Assembly (NCBI GenBank): GCA_031272145.1
Contig: JAISUL010000059.1
Coordinates: forward strand, 1-48,226
Direction of reading: 5' to 3'
Length of the DNA stretch: 48,226 nt
Source: Synergistaceae bacterium
Lineage (GTDB): Bacteria > Synergistota > Synergistia > Synergistales > Aminobacteriaceae
A program made the translations under genes and the position numbers. The notes below the pieces were generated by a model. It was not told the origin of the DNA. It saw only the letters and a list, made by a program, of their open reading frames with translations, and ran no database searches. Below, in pieces: positions 40,821-48,226 of this stretch. Numbering within the stretch: position 1 is the first letter of the stretch; every line of letters starts with the position of its first letter.

Positions 40821-41768
40821 TTGAGGTTTGGGAAGATTTCCAAAAGGGTGCTGGTGACCGGCGGGGCCGGGTTTCTGGGGTCGCATCTGTGCGCGGCCCT
40901 GCTGGGCGCGGGGTGCGAGGTTCTGTGCCTCGACAACTTCTTTACGGGGCGCAAGGCGAACATCATCCCCATGACGTCCGACCCGCGCTTCGAGTTCGTG
41001 CGGCACGACGTGACCGAGCCGTACAACGCCGAGGTGGACGAGATATACAACATGGCCTGCCCCGCCAGCCCTGTTCACTACCAGTTCGACCCCGTTCAGA
41101 CGGTGAAGACCAGCGTCCACGGGGCCATCAACCTGCTAGACCTGGCGTTCCGGATCAAGGCGCGCATCCTGCAGGCCTCGACGAGCGAGGTCTACGGCGA
41201 CCCGGACGAGCACCCCCAGAGGGAGGAGTACTGGGGGAGGGTGAACCCCATCGGGCCTCGGAGCTGCTACGACGAGGGCAAGCGCTGCGCCGAGACGCTG
41301 TTCTTCGACTTCCACCGGCAGTACGGGACGCCCATCAAGGTCGTGAGGATATTCAACACCTACGGCCCCAACATGTCGCTGGACGACGGGCGGGTCGTCA
41401 GCAACTTCATCCTCCAGGCCCTGAGGAACGAGGACATAACAATCTTCGGCGACGGGAGCCAGACCAGGAGCTTCTGCTACGTCTCCGACCTGATCGAGGG
41501 GATCACGACGGTGATGGAGAGGTCAGGCGACGCCCCAGGCCCAGTGAACCTTGGCAACCCCAGCGAGTTCACGATCTTGGAGCTGGCCGAGAAGGTGGTC
41601 TCCATGACCAGCTCGCGGTCGCGGATAACCTTCCACCCCCTCCCCGCCGACGACCCCAGGCAGCGCCGCCCCGACATCACCAAAGCAAAGCAGCTGGGCT
41701 GGAGCCCGAAGGTCGCCCTGGAGGACGGCCTGAGGGAGACAATCAAGTATTTCAGGGGGATGGTGTAG
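40821..41768 (+). CDS. NAD-dependent UDP-glucuronate decarboxylase-like (UDP-xylose synthase)
   Basis: 315 aa from TTG 40821 with AAGGAGG upstream. Extended [15 protein letters not shown] nucleotide motif, STSEVYGDP, catalytic [11 protein letters not shown] (Y..x3..K), FNTYGPNM and the C-terminal [18 protein letters not shown]. The SCYDEGKR and [15 protein letters not shown] patterns favour UDP-glucuronate decarboxylase over 4-epimerase. It would make UDP-xylose or the 4-keto-pentose for surface or flagellin glycans. Confidence 0.88.
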   Translation: MRFGKISKRVLVTGGAGFLGSHLCAALLGAGCEVLCLDNFFTGRKANIIPMTSDPRFEFVRHDVTEPYNAEVDEIYNMACPASPVHYQFDPVQTVKTSVHGAINLLDLAFRIKARILQASTSEVYGDPDEHPQREEYWGRVNPIGPRSCYDEGKRCAETLFFDFHRQYGTPIKVVRIFNTYGPNMSLDDGRVVSNFILQALRNEDITIFGDGSQTRSFCYVSDLIEGITTVMERSGDAPGPVNLGNPSEFTILELAEKVVSMTSSRSRITFHPLPADDPRQRRPDITKAKQLGWSPKVALEDGLRETIKYFRGMV

Positions 41769-41792
41769 GGATGCTTAGGCTGAAGGATTTGG
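41760..41792 (+). repeat. 33-bp exact direct repeat (first copy; second at 42567-42599)
   Basis: Identical 33 bp covering the last codons and stop of the decarboxylase (ATGGTGTAG) and the first codons of the methyltransferase. The second copy precedes the second methyltransferase, so the duplicated unit began inside the 3' end of the decarboxylase gene. Confidence 0.9.
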
Positions 41793-42556
41793 CCGTCGCC
41801 CCCGAACGCTGCGAGGCCGAGAGGCTGGAGCGCGTCGAGGGGAAGATAATGGACGTGTCGCTTATGAGCCATGACGAGAGGCTCTTCATCAACGGGCTGG
41901 TTCGCTTGCTGAGGCCCAAGAAGGTTCTGGAGGTCGGAGTGGCCGACGGCGGCGGGACGTGCGTCCTGCTGAACGCCGTTGACGACGACGCCGTGGTTCA
42001 CTCGGTGGACATCGGCAGCACGGCGGGGGCGCGGGCGTTCGAGCTCTTCGGGGCCGAAGCGCGGTGGCGGCGGCACTTCGGCGCGGACGTGTCGGAGGTC
42101 ATCGAGGAGATCGGCGGCGGCATAGACTTCATGGTGCTGGACACGGTGCACGTGCACCCGGCGGAGACCCTGAGCTTCATAGCGGTCTTCCCGTTCCTAG
42201 CGCCCGACGCCGTGGTCGTCCTGCACGACGTGAACGAGTGGGGGCTCAGCAGCTACGAGTACTGGCAGTGCTGCGCCACGCAACTGCTCCTCGACTCCGT
42301 GACGGCGGATAAGTTCACTCTGTCCGAGTTCTTGAACGGGTGCCGGCACCCGAACATCGCGGCCTTCCAGGTGAACCATGACACGCGGAAGTACATAGCC
42401 GACGTGTTCAGGAGCCTGTTCCTCCCCTGGGGCTACGACGCACCGTGGTCGTGCACCGTGCCCGAAAGGGTTCTGCGCGCGCTCGTGCTCTCGCTGCTGC
42501 CTAACCCGTGCGTCGAGCTCCTGCGTCGGGTGCGGAGGCGGCTCAGGGGACAGTAA
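41771..42556 (+). CDS. Class I SAM-dependent methyltransferase, copy 1
   Basis: 261 aa, ATG two bases after the decarboxylase stop. Rossmann motif I VLEVGVADGGGTCVLL, acidic motif VHSVDIG, DFMVLDTVHVHPAET and VVVLHDVNEW, like Methyltransf_24 cephalosporin-hydroxylase/sugar methyltransferases. It ends RRRLRGQ. It probably O-methylates a sugar made by this locus. It is paralogous to the next gene over its whole length. Confidence 0.82.
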   Translation: MLRLKDLAVAPERCEAERLERVEGKIMDVSLMSHDERLFINGLVRLLRPKKVLEVGVADGGGTCVLLNAVDDDAVVHSVDIGSTAGARAFELFGAEARWRRHFGADVSEVIEEIGGGIDFMVLDTVHVHPAETLSFIAVFPFLAPDAVVVLHDVNEWGLSSYEYWQCCATQLLLDSVTADKFTLSEFLNGCRHPNIAAFQVNHDTRKYIADVFRSLFLPWGYDAPWSCTVPERVLRALVLSLLPNPCVELLRRVRRRLRGQ

Positions 42557-42577
42557 ATAGGAAGGAATGGTGTAGGG

Positions 42578-43516
<939 letters not shown>

Positions 43517-43583
43517 CCGAGGCCCCGCCCCCGCGGTGATGGCCAACCCGTCGGGGGTGACTACTCTTACGGAGGTGTTTGCG

Positions 43584-44099
43584 ATGGGCACTAGTGTAGA
43601 ACTTATTCATATTCTGGCGGCGTTAGGCGGCTTCACAGGGCTGCAGCTTGCCGTGCTCGTGATCTTGGGGCTGCTCTTGATGCGCAGGATAGACTCGGTG
43701 AAGACCGATTTGGAGGCCAAGATCACATCGGTGAAGACTGATGTTGCCTTGCTGGAGTCCAAGGTCGAATCGGTGCGGACGGAGTTGAAGAAAGACATCG
43801 ACTCGGTGCGGACGGAGCAGAAGAACGACATGGCCTCGCTGCGGACGGAGTTCAAGAACGACATGGCCTCGCTGCGGACGGAGCTCAAGAACGACATCGC
43901 CTCGCTACGGACGGAGCTCAAGAACGACATCGACTCGCTGCGGACGGAGCAGAAGAACGACATGGAGATGCTCAAGGCCAACGACCTGGCGCACCTCAAG
44001 AACTTCGACAAGGCGATAGTCTTCCTGCTCAGCAAAAATAAGGATCTTGACCCGAAGGACATCGCGTACGTCGAAAGCCTCACGGCGGACGGGAAATAG
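43584..44099 (+). CDS. Membrane-anchored coiled-coil repeat protein
   Basis: 171 aa from ATG 43584 (GGAGGTG upstream); the frame is open from 43536 but without a ribosome site. One N-terminal membrane segment (LQLAVLVILGLLLM, about 20-33), then heptad/hendecad repeats: five 11-residue units of the type NDIASLRTELK, and a charged tail. It resembles DUF1640/Bdr-like repeat proteins in layout. Cytoplasmic or periplasmic orientation and function are unknown. It ends at a shared hairpin with the convergent gene. Confidence 0.8.
   Translation: MGTSVELIHILAALGGFTGLQLAVLVILGLLLMRRIDSVKTDLEAKITSVKTDVALLESKVESVRTELKKDIDSVRTEQKNDMASLRTEFKNDMASLRTELKNDIASLRTELKNDIDSLRTEQKNDMEMLKANDLAHLKNFDKAIVFLLSKNKDLDPKDIAYVESLTADGK
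43794..43958 (+). repeat. Five tandem 33-bp repeats in the coiled-coil gene
   Basis: Units start at 43794, 43827, 43860, 43893 and 43926, each GACATC/GGCCTCGCTGCGG-like and 11 codons long, differing at a few positions (ACG GAG CAG/TTC/CTC). Repeat number can change without frameshift. Confidence 0.92.
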
Positions 44100-44105
44100 G
44101 GGCGT

Positions 44106-44130
44106 TACCCCCCTACAACGTAGGGGGGTA
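44106..44130. terminator. Bidirectional hairpin between convergent genes
   Basis: TACCCCCCTAC (44106-44116), loop AAC, GTAGGGGGGTA (44120-44130): an 11-bp perfect stem between the stops at 44099 and 44133. No T-run follows, so it may block read-through or protect 3' ends on both sides. Confidence 0.65.
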
Positions 44131-44132
44131 CT

Positions 44133-44813
44133 CTACTTTGACGGGGTCAGGCTGCGGACCCAGTTTGCGAAGCCCACGGCGTTGCGGCTCTGGATCAGCA
44201 CTCGGCCGGGGCCTCGGAAGCGGAAGACCAGCATCTCGCCGGACGTGAACGACGACAGCCAGCCCTTCGAGGCCTTCTGAAGGCTGTACTGGACGTCCTT
44301 CGGCCACGCAACCAGGTGGTTGTTGTCGATGATTAGCTCCTTGCCGGGCGGGAGGTCGATGATGTGGATAGCGCCGTATGACTCGACGAAGAGAATCCCC
44401 TCCCCGGCCGCCTCCAGCACGAAAAGACCCTCGCCTCCGAATAGCCCCTGGGCCAGGTTCTGCATCCTCGTGCTTATGCTGACCCCCTCGGTCGCGGCGA
44501 AGAAGCCGCCCTTCTGAAGGTAGTACGGGGAGCCGTCCATTATGAGGTCGGCCAGACAGCCGGGGCTCGCAGGGGCGAACAGAACCTCCCCGTCCCCGCC
44601 TACAGCCCTGACCGTCTGGAAAAAGAAGTTCTCCCCCGACATGAACATCCGCCCAAGCCCGCCCAGCACGCCGCCCTCAAGCGAGCCCTCGACCTCCAGC
44701 GTCGTGTCCATCGTGACCATGGCGTCGGACTGCGCCTTTATGCTCATCCCGCGGCGGAGCAGCACGCGCAGCATCACGAAGCCCCCGTCGGGGTAAAGGA
44801 ATTCGTAATCCAT
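44133..44813 (-). CDS. AIM24 / TIGR00266 family protein
   Basis: 226 aa from ATG 44813 (GGAGGGG upstream; the TTG at 44831 is less likely). Beta-rich with the family motifs GGLGRMFMSGENFFFQTVRA (split), GEVLFAPASPGCLADLIM, and FGGEGLFVLEAAGEGILFVESYGAI. Related proteins form membrane-associated trimers of unknown function; mitochondrial AIM24 is a remote relative. It lies 22 bp after ahcY and probably shares its transcript. Confidence 0.85.
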   Translation of the reverse strand: MDYEFLYPDGGFVMLRVLLRRGMSIKAQSDAMVTMDTTLEVEGSLEGGVLGGLGRMFMSGENFFFQTVRAVGGDGEVLFAPASPGCLADLIMDGSPYYLQKGGFFAATEGVSISTRMQNLAQGLFGGEGLFVLEAAGEGILFVESYGAIHIIDLPPGKELIIDNNHLVAWPKDVQYSLQKASKGWLSSFTSGEMLVFRFRGPGRVLIQSRNAVGFANWVRSLTPSK

Positions 44814-44835
44814 GCCCCTCCAAGACTCCAACGCC

Positions 44836-46074
44836 CTACTCCTTCCAGCTCCTCATGTACTCCTCCTGAGCCTTGGTCAGGCGGTCGAGAGTTACGCCCA
44901 GCGCGGCCAGCTTCGACTCCATCACGGCGCGGTCGGTCTCCTCTGGCACCGCGTGAATGCCGGGCTGCATCCTGTGGGTGTACACGTGGAGCGCCGCCTC
45001 AAGCTGGAGCGAGAAGCTTAGATCCATTATCTCGATCGGGTGGCCGTCCGCACAGGCAAGGTTGGTCAGGCGGCCCTCGCCGAGCAGGTTCAGCCGCCGT
45101 CCGTCCTTCATGACGTAGGTGTCGACGTTGTCGCGCAGGTGCTCGACGCGCTCGGCCAGAGCAGACAGGTCTGGCTTGCTTATCTCGACGTCGAAGTGGC
45201 CGGCGTTGCCCATCACGGCGCCGTTCTTCATCAGTGGGAAGTGCCGCCCGTCTATGACGCTCACGTTGCCCGTCAAAGTCAGGAAGATGTCGCCGACCCG
45301 CGCCGCCTCCGCCATTGGCATCACGTCGAAGCCGTCCATCAGGGCCTCGCATGCCTTGTGGGGGTCTATCTCCGTGACCACCACGCGCGCTCCGAGGCCG
45401 GCAGCCCGCTTGGCGACCCCCTTGCCGCACCAGCCATAGCCGGCTATGACCACCACGCGCCCGGCCACGACCATGTTCGTCGTGCGCAAAACTCCGTCCC
45501 AGACCGACTGGCCGGTGCCATAGCGGTTGTCGAACAGGTATTTGCTTAAGGCGTCGTTCACCGAGATGACGGGGAATTTCAGCACGCCGTCGGACTGCAT
45601 GGCTTTGAGGCGCTTGACCCCGGACGTGGTCTCCTCCGACGCGCCCCTTATGTTCGGGATGAGGTCGGGGCGCTCGGTGTGAACCGTGGCCACCAGGTCC
45701 GCCCCGTCGTCGATGATGACGTTCGGCCCGAAGTCCAGCACTGCCCTCACGTTCGCGAAGTACTCCTCGACTGACATGCCGCGCCTGCTGAACACGTCTA
45801 CCCCGCCGTCAACAAGCGCGGCGCAGATGTCGTCCTGAGTGGAGAGCGGGTTGCTCCCGCACGCCGCCACAGTCGCGCCGAGGCGCTTGAGAGTCAGCAG
45901 CAGGCAGGCGGTCTTCGCCTCAAGGTGCAGGCACGCGGCGATGACGGCGCCCTTGAACGGCATGGCGTCACGGTATTTGTCCTCCAGAAACCGCAGAGAG
46001 GGCATGTACTGCCAGGCCCACTCGATCTTATTGGCGCCCTTCGGAGCCAGGGCGCCGTCGGCAATTTTCGACAT
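44836..46074 (-). CDS. ahcY: Adenosylhomocysteinase
   Basis: 412 aa from ATG 46074 (AGGAGG upstream); an earlier ATG at 46098 overlaps xseA. It hydrolyses S-adenosylhomocysteine to adenosine and homocysteine with bound NAD. Motifs: EAKTACLLLTLKRLGA, DDGADLVATVH, GTGQSVWDGVLR, the NAD site IAGYGWCGKGVA, and GNAGHFDVEI. It would clear product of SAM methyltransferases such as the pair nearby. No SAH riboswitch was seen. Confidence 0.94.
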   Translation of the reverse strand: MSKIADGALAPKGANKIEWAWQYMPSLRFLEDKYRDAMPFKGAVIAACLHLEAKTACLLLTLKRLGATVAACGSNPLSTQDDICAALVDGGVDVFSRRGMSVEEYFANVRAVLDFGPNVIIDDGADLVATVHTERPDLIPNIRGASEETTSGVKRLKAMQSDGVLKFPVISVNDALSKYLFDNRYGTGQSVWDGVLRTTNMVVAGRVVVIAGYGWCGKGVAKRAAGLGARVVVTEIDPHKACEALMDGFDVMPMAEAARVGDIFLTLTGNVSVIDGRHFPLMKNGAVMGNAGHFDVEISKPDLSALAERVEHLRDNVDTYVMKDGRRLNLLGEGRLTNLACADGHPIEIMDLSFSLQLEAALHVYTHRMQPGIHAVPEETDRAVMESKLAALGVTLDRLTKAQEEYMRSWKE

Positions 46075-46094
46075 AATAAATACTCCTCCTGCCG

Positions 46095-47300
46095 TCATTC
46101 GACTTTTGCGGCAACGCCGCCGTCGGAAAAACGGACACTTATTCTATCGCCTTTTGATAGTTCTTTGGCGGACGATACTCGGACTCCGGCGCGCTCGCAC
46201 GCGGCGAACCCCCGCGACATGACGGCCAGAGGGGACAGTGCGTTGAGCGAGGCCGCGCGCATGGACAACGCACTCTTGGCCTCCGCAAGCCGAAACGCCG
46301 CCGCCCCCGCCAGAGCCTTGAACGCCGTACTAATGCGAGTCCGGTGGGTAGAAAACATCCCGCTCATGGCCGAGGACATAGAGGCTCGCTTTCGTTCAAG
46401 GTTCGACCTCTCGGAGGCTAGGCGCCGCGTGATCAAAGCCCGCGCGTTGGAGAGAGCGCTGAGGAGTGACGCGTCCACTGTCCGGCGGCTGGGGAAGACC
46501 AGCTCCGCCGCGGCGGTGGGGGTTGAAGCGCGGAGGTCGGCGGCCATGTCGCACAGGGTGGAGTCAATATCGTGCCCCACTCCGCTGACCACTGGGACTG
46601 GGCAGGCCCTTACCGCCCTCACGACGCGCTCGTCGTCGAACGGAACCAGGTCCTCGCGGGAGCCTCCGCCGCGCGTCAGCAGCACGCAGTCCAGGCCAGG
46701 CAGAGCCGCGACCCGCTCGAACGCCCGGACTATGTCCTCCGGCGCGCCGAAGCCCTGAACCTGAGCGCCAACGACGACGATGCCGCAGACTGGCCACAGG
46801 CGCTCCGCTGTGCGTATGACGTCCCACACTGCGGCGCCGGTCTCCGATGTTATCAGAGCGACCCTGGAGGGATAGGGAGTAATAGGGCGCTTGAGTGAGG
46901 GGGAGAAAAGGCCATCTCTTTCTAATTTTTCGCGGAGCTCCTGACGTGCCCTTGCTACCGCGCCCTCGCCGACCGGGACTAGGCGGCGCGCGTAGAACTG
47001 GTACACGCCCCTCGACGGGTACACCCCGACGCTGCCCTCGGCCATGACCTTGTCGCCGTTCTCCGGCCACCTGGGCACGAAACCGGCGTACTGGCGGAAC
47101 AGGGCGCAGGAGATTCGGCTCTCCTTGCCCAGGAGGGTGAAGTAGGAGTGCCCGCTCGTGTGCCTCTTGAGCTCTGCGATTTCGCCCTCGACGACGGCGG
47201 AGCGCAAGGAGGGGTCAGAGGCCATGAGCCCCTGTATGTGGGCTGTGAGCTCGTCTACGCTAAGCTGGAATATCGGAAGGCGCGTGCTCTGCTGGCGCAT
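46095..47300 (-). CDS. xseA: Exodeoxyribonuclease VII large subunit
   Basis: 401 aa. N-terminal OB fold (ELKRHTSGHSYFTLLGKE), catalytic core PYPSRVALITSETGAAVWDV, LLTRGGGSREDL, VPVVSGVGHDIDSTLCDMAADLRASTPTAAAEL (split), coiled-coil tail. It degrades single-stranded DNA with XseB. xseB is not in the window. It overlaps nusB by 41 bp at its start, an unusually long overlap. Confidence 0.93.
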   Translation of the reverse strand: MRQQSTRLPIFQLSVDELTAHIQGLMASDPSLRSAVVEGEIAELKRHTSGHSYFTLLGKESRISCALFRQYAGFVPRWPENGDKVMAEGSVGVYPSRGVYQFYARRLVPVGEGAVARARQELREKLERDGLFSPSLKRPITPYPSRVALITSETGAAVWDVIRTAERLWPVCGIVVVGAQVQGFGAPEDIVRAFERVAALPGLDCVLLTRGGGSREDLVPFDDERVVRAVRACPVPVVSGVGHDIDSTLCDMAADLRASTPTAAAELVFPSRRTVDASLLSALSNARALITRRLASERSNLERKRASMSSAMSGMFSTHRTRISTAFKALAGAAAFRLAEAKSALSMRAASLNALSPLAVMSRGFAACERAGVRVSSAKELSKGDRISVRFSDGGVAAKVE

Positions 47301-47739
47301 TTGACTGGATGTTCCTTAGCACTCCGCCGAGAACGCCGTTAACGAACCTTGGGGAGTCGTCGGTGCCGAACATGCTGGCCAGCCTGACCGCCTCGGAGAT
47401 CGCGACGGCGGGCGGCACCTTTTTTTCCATGAAGCCCTCGAAGACGGCCAGGCGAAGAACGGCTCTGTCCACCGCGACAATGCGCTCGGGGCGCCAGCGG
47501 ATGACGACCGGCTTCAGCATCTCGTCGATCTCGTCCCTGCGCGCCCAGACGCCCGTCACGAGGAAGGACATGTATTCCCTCGCTTCGGCGTCAGGCTGCT
47601 GGCTGGAGTCCTCGTCGTCCGAGGCCAGGAACAAGGAGATGGCGGCCTCGGCGTCCTGTCCGCCGCGCGACGCGAGAGCGTACAGAAGCTGCACCGCCAT
47701 CTCCCTGGCGCGCGGACGAACCAGACGCGGCTTGGCCAT
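47260..47739 (-). CDS. nusB: Transcription antitermination factor NusB
   Basis: 159 aa from ATG 47739 (GAGGAG upstream). All-helical RNA-binding fold: RPRAREMAVQLLYAL, IVAVDRAVLRLAVFEGF and PPAVAISEAVRLASMFGTDDSPRFVNGVLGG (split). It binds boxA with NusE in rRNA operons. It continues into xseA and follows a small membrane protein. Confidence 0.93.
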   Translation of the reverse strand: MAKPRLVRPRAREMAVQLLYALASRGGQDAEAAISLFLASDDEDSSQQPDAEAREYMSFLVTGVWARRDEIDEMLKPVVIRWRPERIVAVDRAVLRLAVFEGFMEKKVPPAVAISEAVRLASMFGTDDSPRFVNGVLGGVLRNIQSNAPAEHAPSDIPA

Positions 47740-47750
47740 CGAACTCCTCG

Positions 47751-48224
47751 CTAGAGGCGGGAAAGCCCGAATTTTTTGATTTTTTTCCTGGCCGTAAGGG
47801 AGATGAGCGTCCTCGACACGAACCACGCGGCTGTGCCCCAGAAGAGCGTCCAGAAAAGGCCGCTGACTCCAGCGGTCACGCCTAGCGCTATGCAGCCCGC
47901 AACGCATGCCCATGTCCATGGGCTTTTCGACACGTCGCAGCGTTCGGGCGCTTCCCCGTCGAGCCATATGAACTTCGCCCCGAAGCCCAGAGGCTTCGCT
48001 ATTTCGGCGATGCGCTCCTCTATGGCGGCTTTCTCCTCGCCGCCGTCGCGCGACAGGATCATGACGACGGACGCCGGGTCGCCCTCGGCCAAAGCCACTC
48101 CCCTGCACTTCCCTGGCCCAAGCCCGAGACCGCCGCCCGACAGCACTCCGTCGACAAAGTCGAAAAGCCCGTCGCGCGAGACCCTCACGCTGCCATGAGG
48201 AGTTCTTTTCCACAAAAAGTACAA
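47751..48224 (-). CDS. Membrane protein of unknown function, possibly truncated by the window edge
   Basis: Up to 157 residues are visible and the frame begins at the window edge (TTG 48224), so the true start could be further right; TTG at 48212 is another option. The N-terminal 95 residues are soluble (VVMILSRDGGEEKAAIEERIAEIA), then two hydrophobic segments (WACVAGCIALGVTAGVSGLFW and LFWGTAAWFVSRTLI, partly overlapping) and a basic tail. It is not recognised; such proteins often precede nusB near an asp23-like gene, which would lie outside. Confidence 0.6.
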   Translation of the reverse strand: MYFLWKRTPHGSVRVSRDGLFDFVDGVLSGGGLGLGPGKCRGVALAEGDPASVVMILSRDGGEEKAAIEERIAEIAKPLGFGAKFIWLDGEAPERCDVSKSPWTWACVAGCIALGVTAGVSGLFWTLFWGTAAWFVSRTLISLTARKKIKKFGLSRL

Positions 48225-48226
48225 AG

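Noticed and set aside
46075-46098. SAH or SAM riboswitch before ahcY
   Set aside because: Only about 20 bp separate xseA and ahcY, and no known fold fits.

Overview
This is a GC-rich window, most likely from a flagellated, Gram-negative-type member of the Synergistota. The supports are: an outer-membrane porin at the left edge (coiled-coil linker plus C-terminal beta-barrel ending in Phe, as in Synergistota SLH porins); a serine protease whose C-terminus matches the Synergist-CTERM sorting-domain pattern; and long cell-shape, translation-factor and flagellar operons with frequent TTG starts. The genus cannot be told from this window.

Layout. 1-1417: 3' part of the porin gene and its terminator. 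1.4-2.7 kb: almost gene-free by normal criteria, but holding a tandemly duplicated block of about 330 bp. Each copy has a 29-31 aa hydrophobic/basic peptide gene on the minus strand and, opposite it, a canonical promoter, a structured RNA of about 160 nt and an intrinsic terminator that lies inside the peptide gene. I read this as a candidate, apparently undescribed, type I toxin-antitoxin family. 2.7-8.9 kb: a five-gene minus-strand module with a J-like protein lacking HPD, an AAA+ ATPase, an 840-aa Hsp70, a GrpE-like protein and a single-pass membrane protein, apparently a dedicated membrane-linked Hsp70/AAA+ machine. It is bounded by tRNA-Val(GAC) with its own promoter.

9.1-16.7 kb (minus): the translation operon rimP-nusA-ylxR/ylxQ fusion-infB-rbfA-nrnA-truB-ribF, with many overlapping start/stop codons. 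16.8-26.7 kb (minus): galU - Xaa-Pro peptidase - dtd - MBL hydrolase - mreB-mreC-mreD - mrdA(PBP2) - minD-minE - rodA - small antitoxin-like gene, a cell-shape and division-site operon without minC. 26.8-28.8 kb (plus): secreted S8 protease, whose 3' end overlaps the convergent gene. 28.8-40.6 kb (minus): flagellar operon fliE-fliF-fliG-fliH-fliI-fliJ-SLT-motE-fliK-flgD followed by a Maf-type flagellin glycosylation gene.

40.7-44.1 kb (plus): a divergent nucleotide-sugar locus with a UDP-glucuronate decarboxylase-like enzyme and two tandemly duplicated methyltransferases. The second carries a (GA)17 tract that selects among three open C-terminal reading frames. A membrane-anchored coiled-coil protein with 33-bp repeats follows. 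44.1-48.2 kb (minus): AIM24-family protein, adenosylhomocysteinase, xseA, nusB and an edge-truncated membrane protein.

The most novel signals are the duplicated peptide/antisense-RNA locus, the Hsp70/AAA+ module and the phase-variable methyltransferase tail. No CRISPR array, rRNA, transposase or known riboswitch was recognised.
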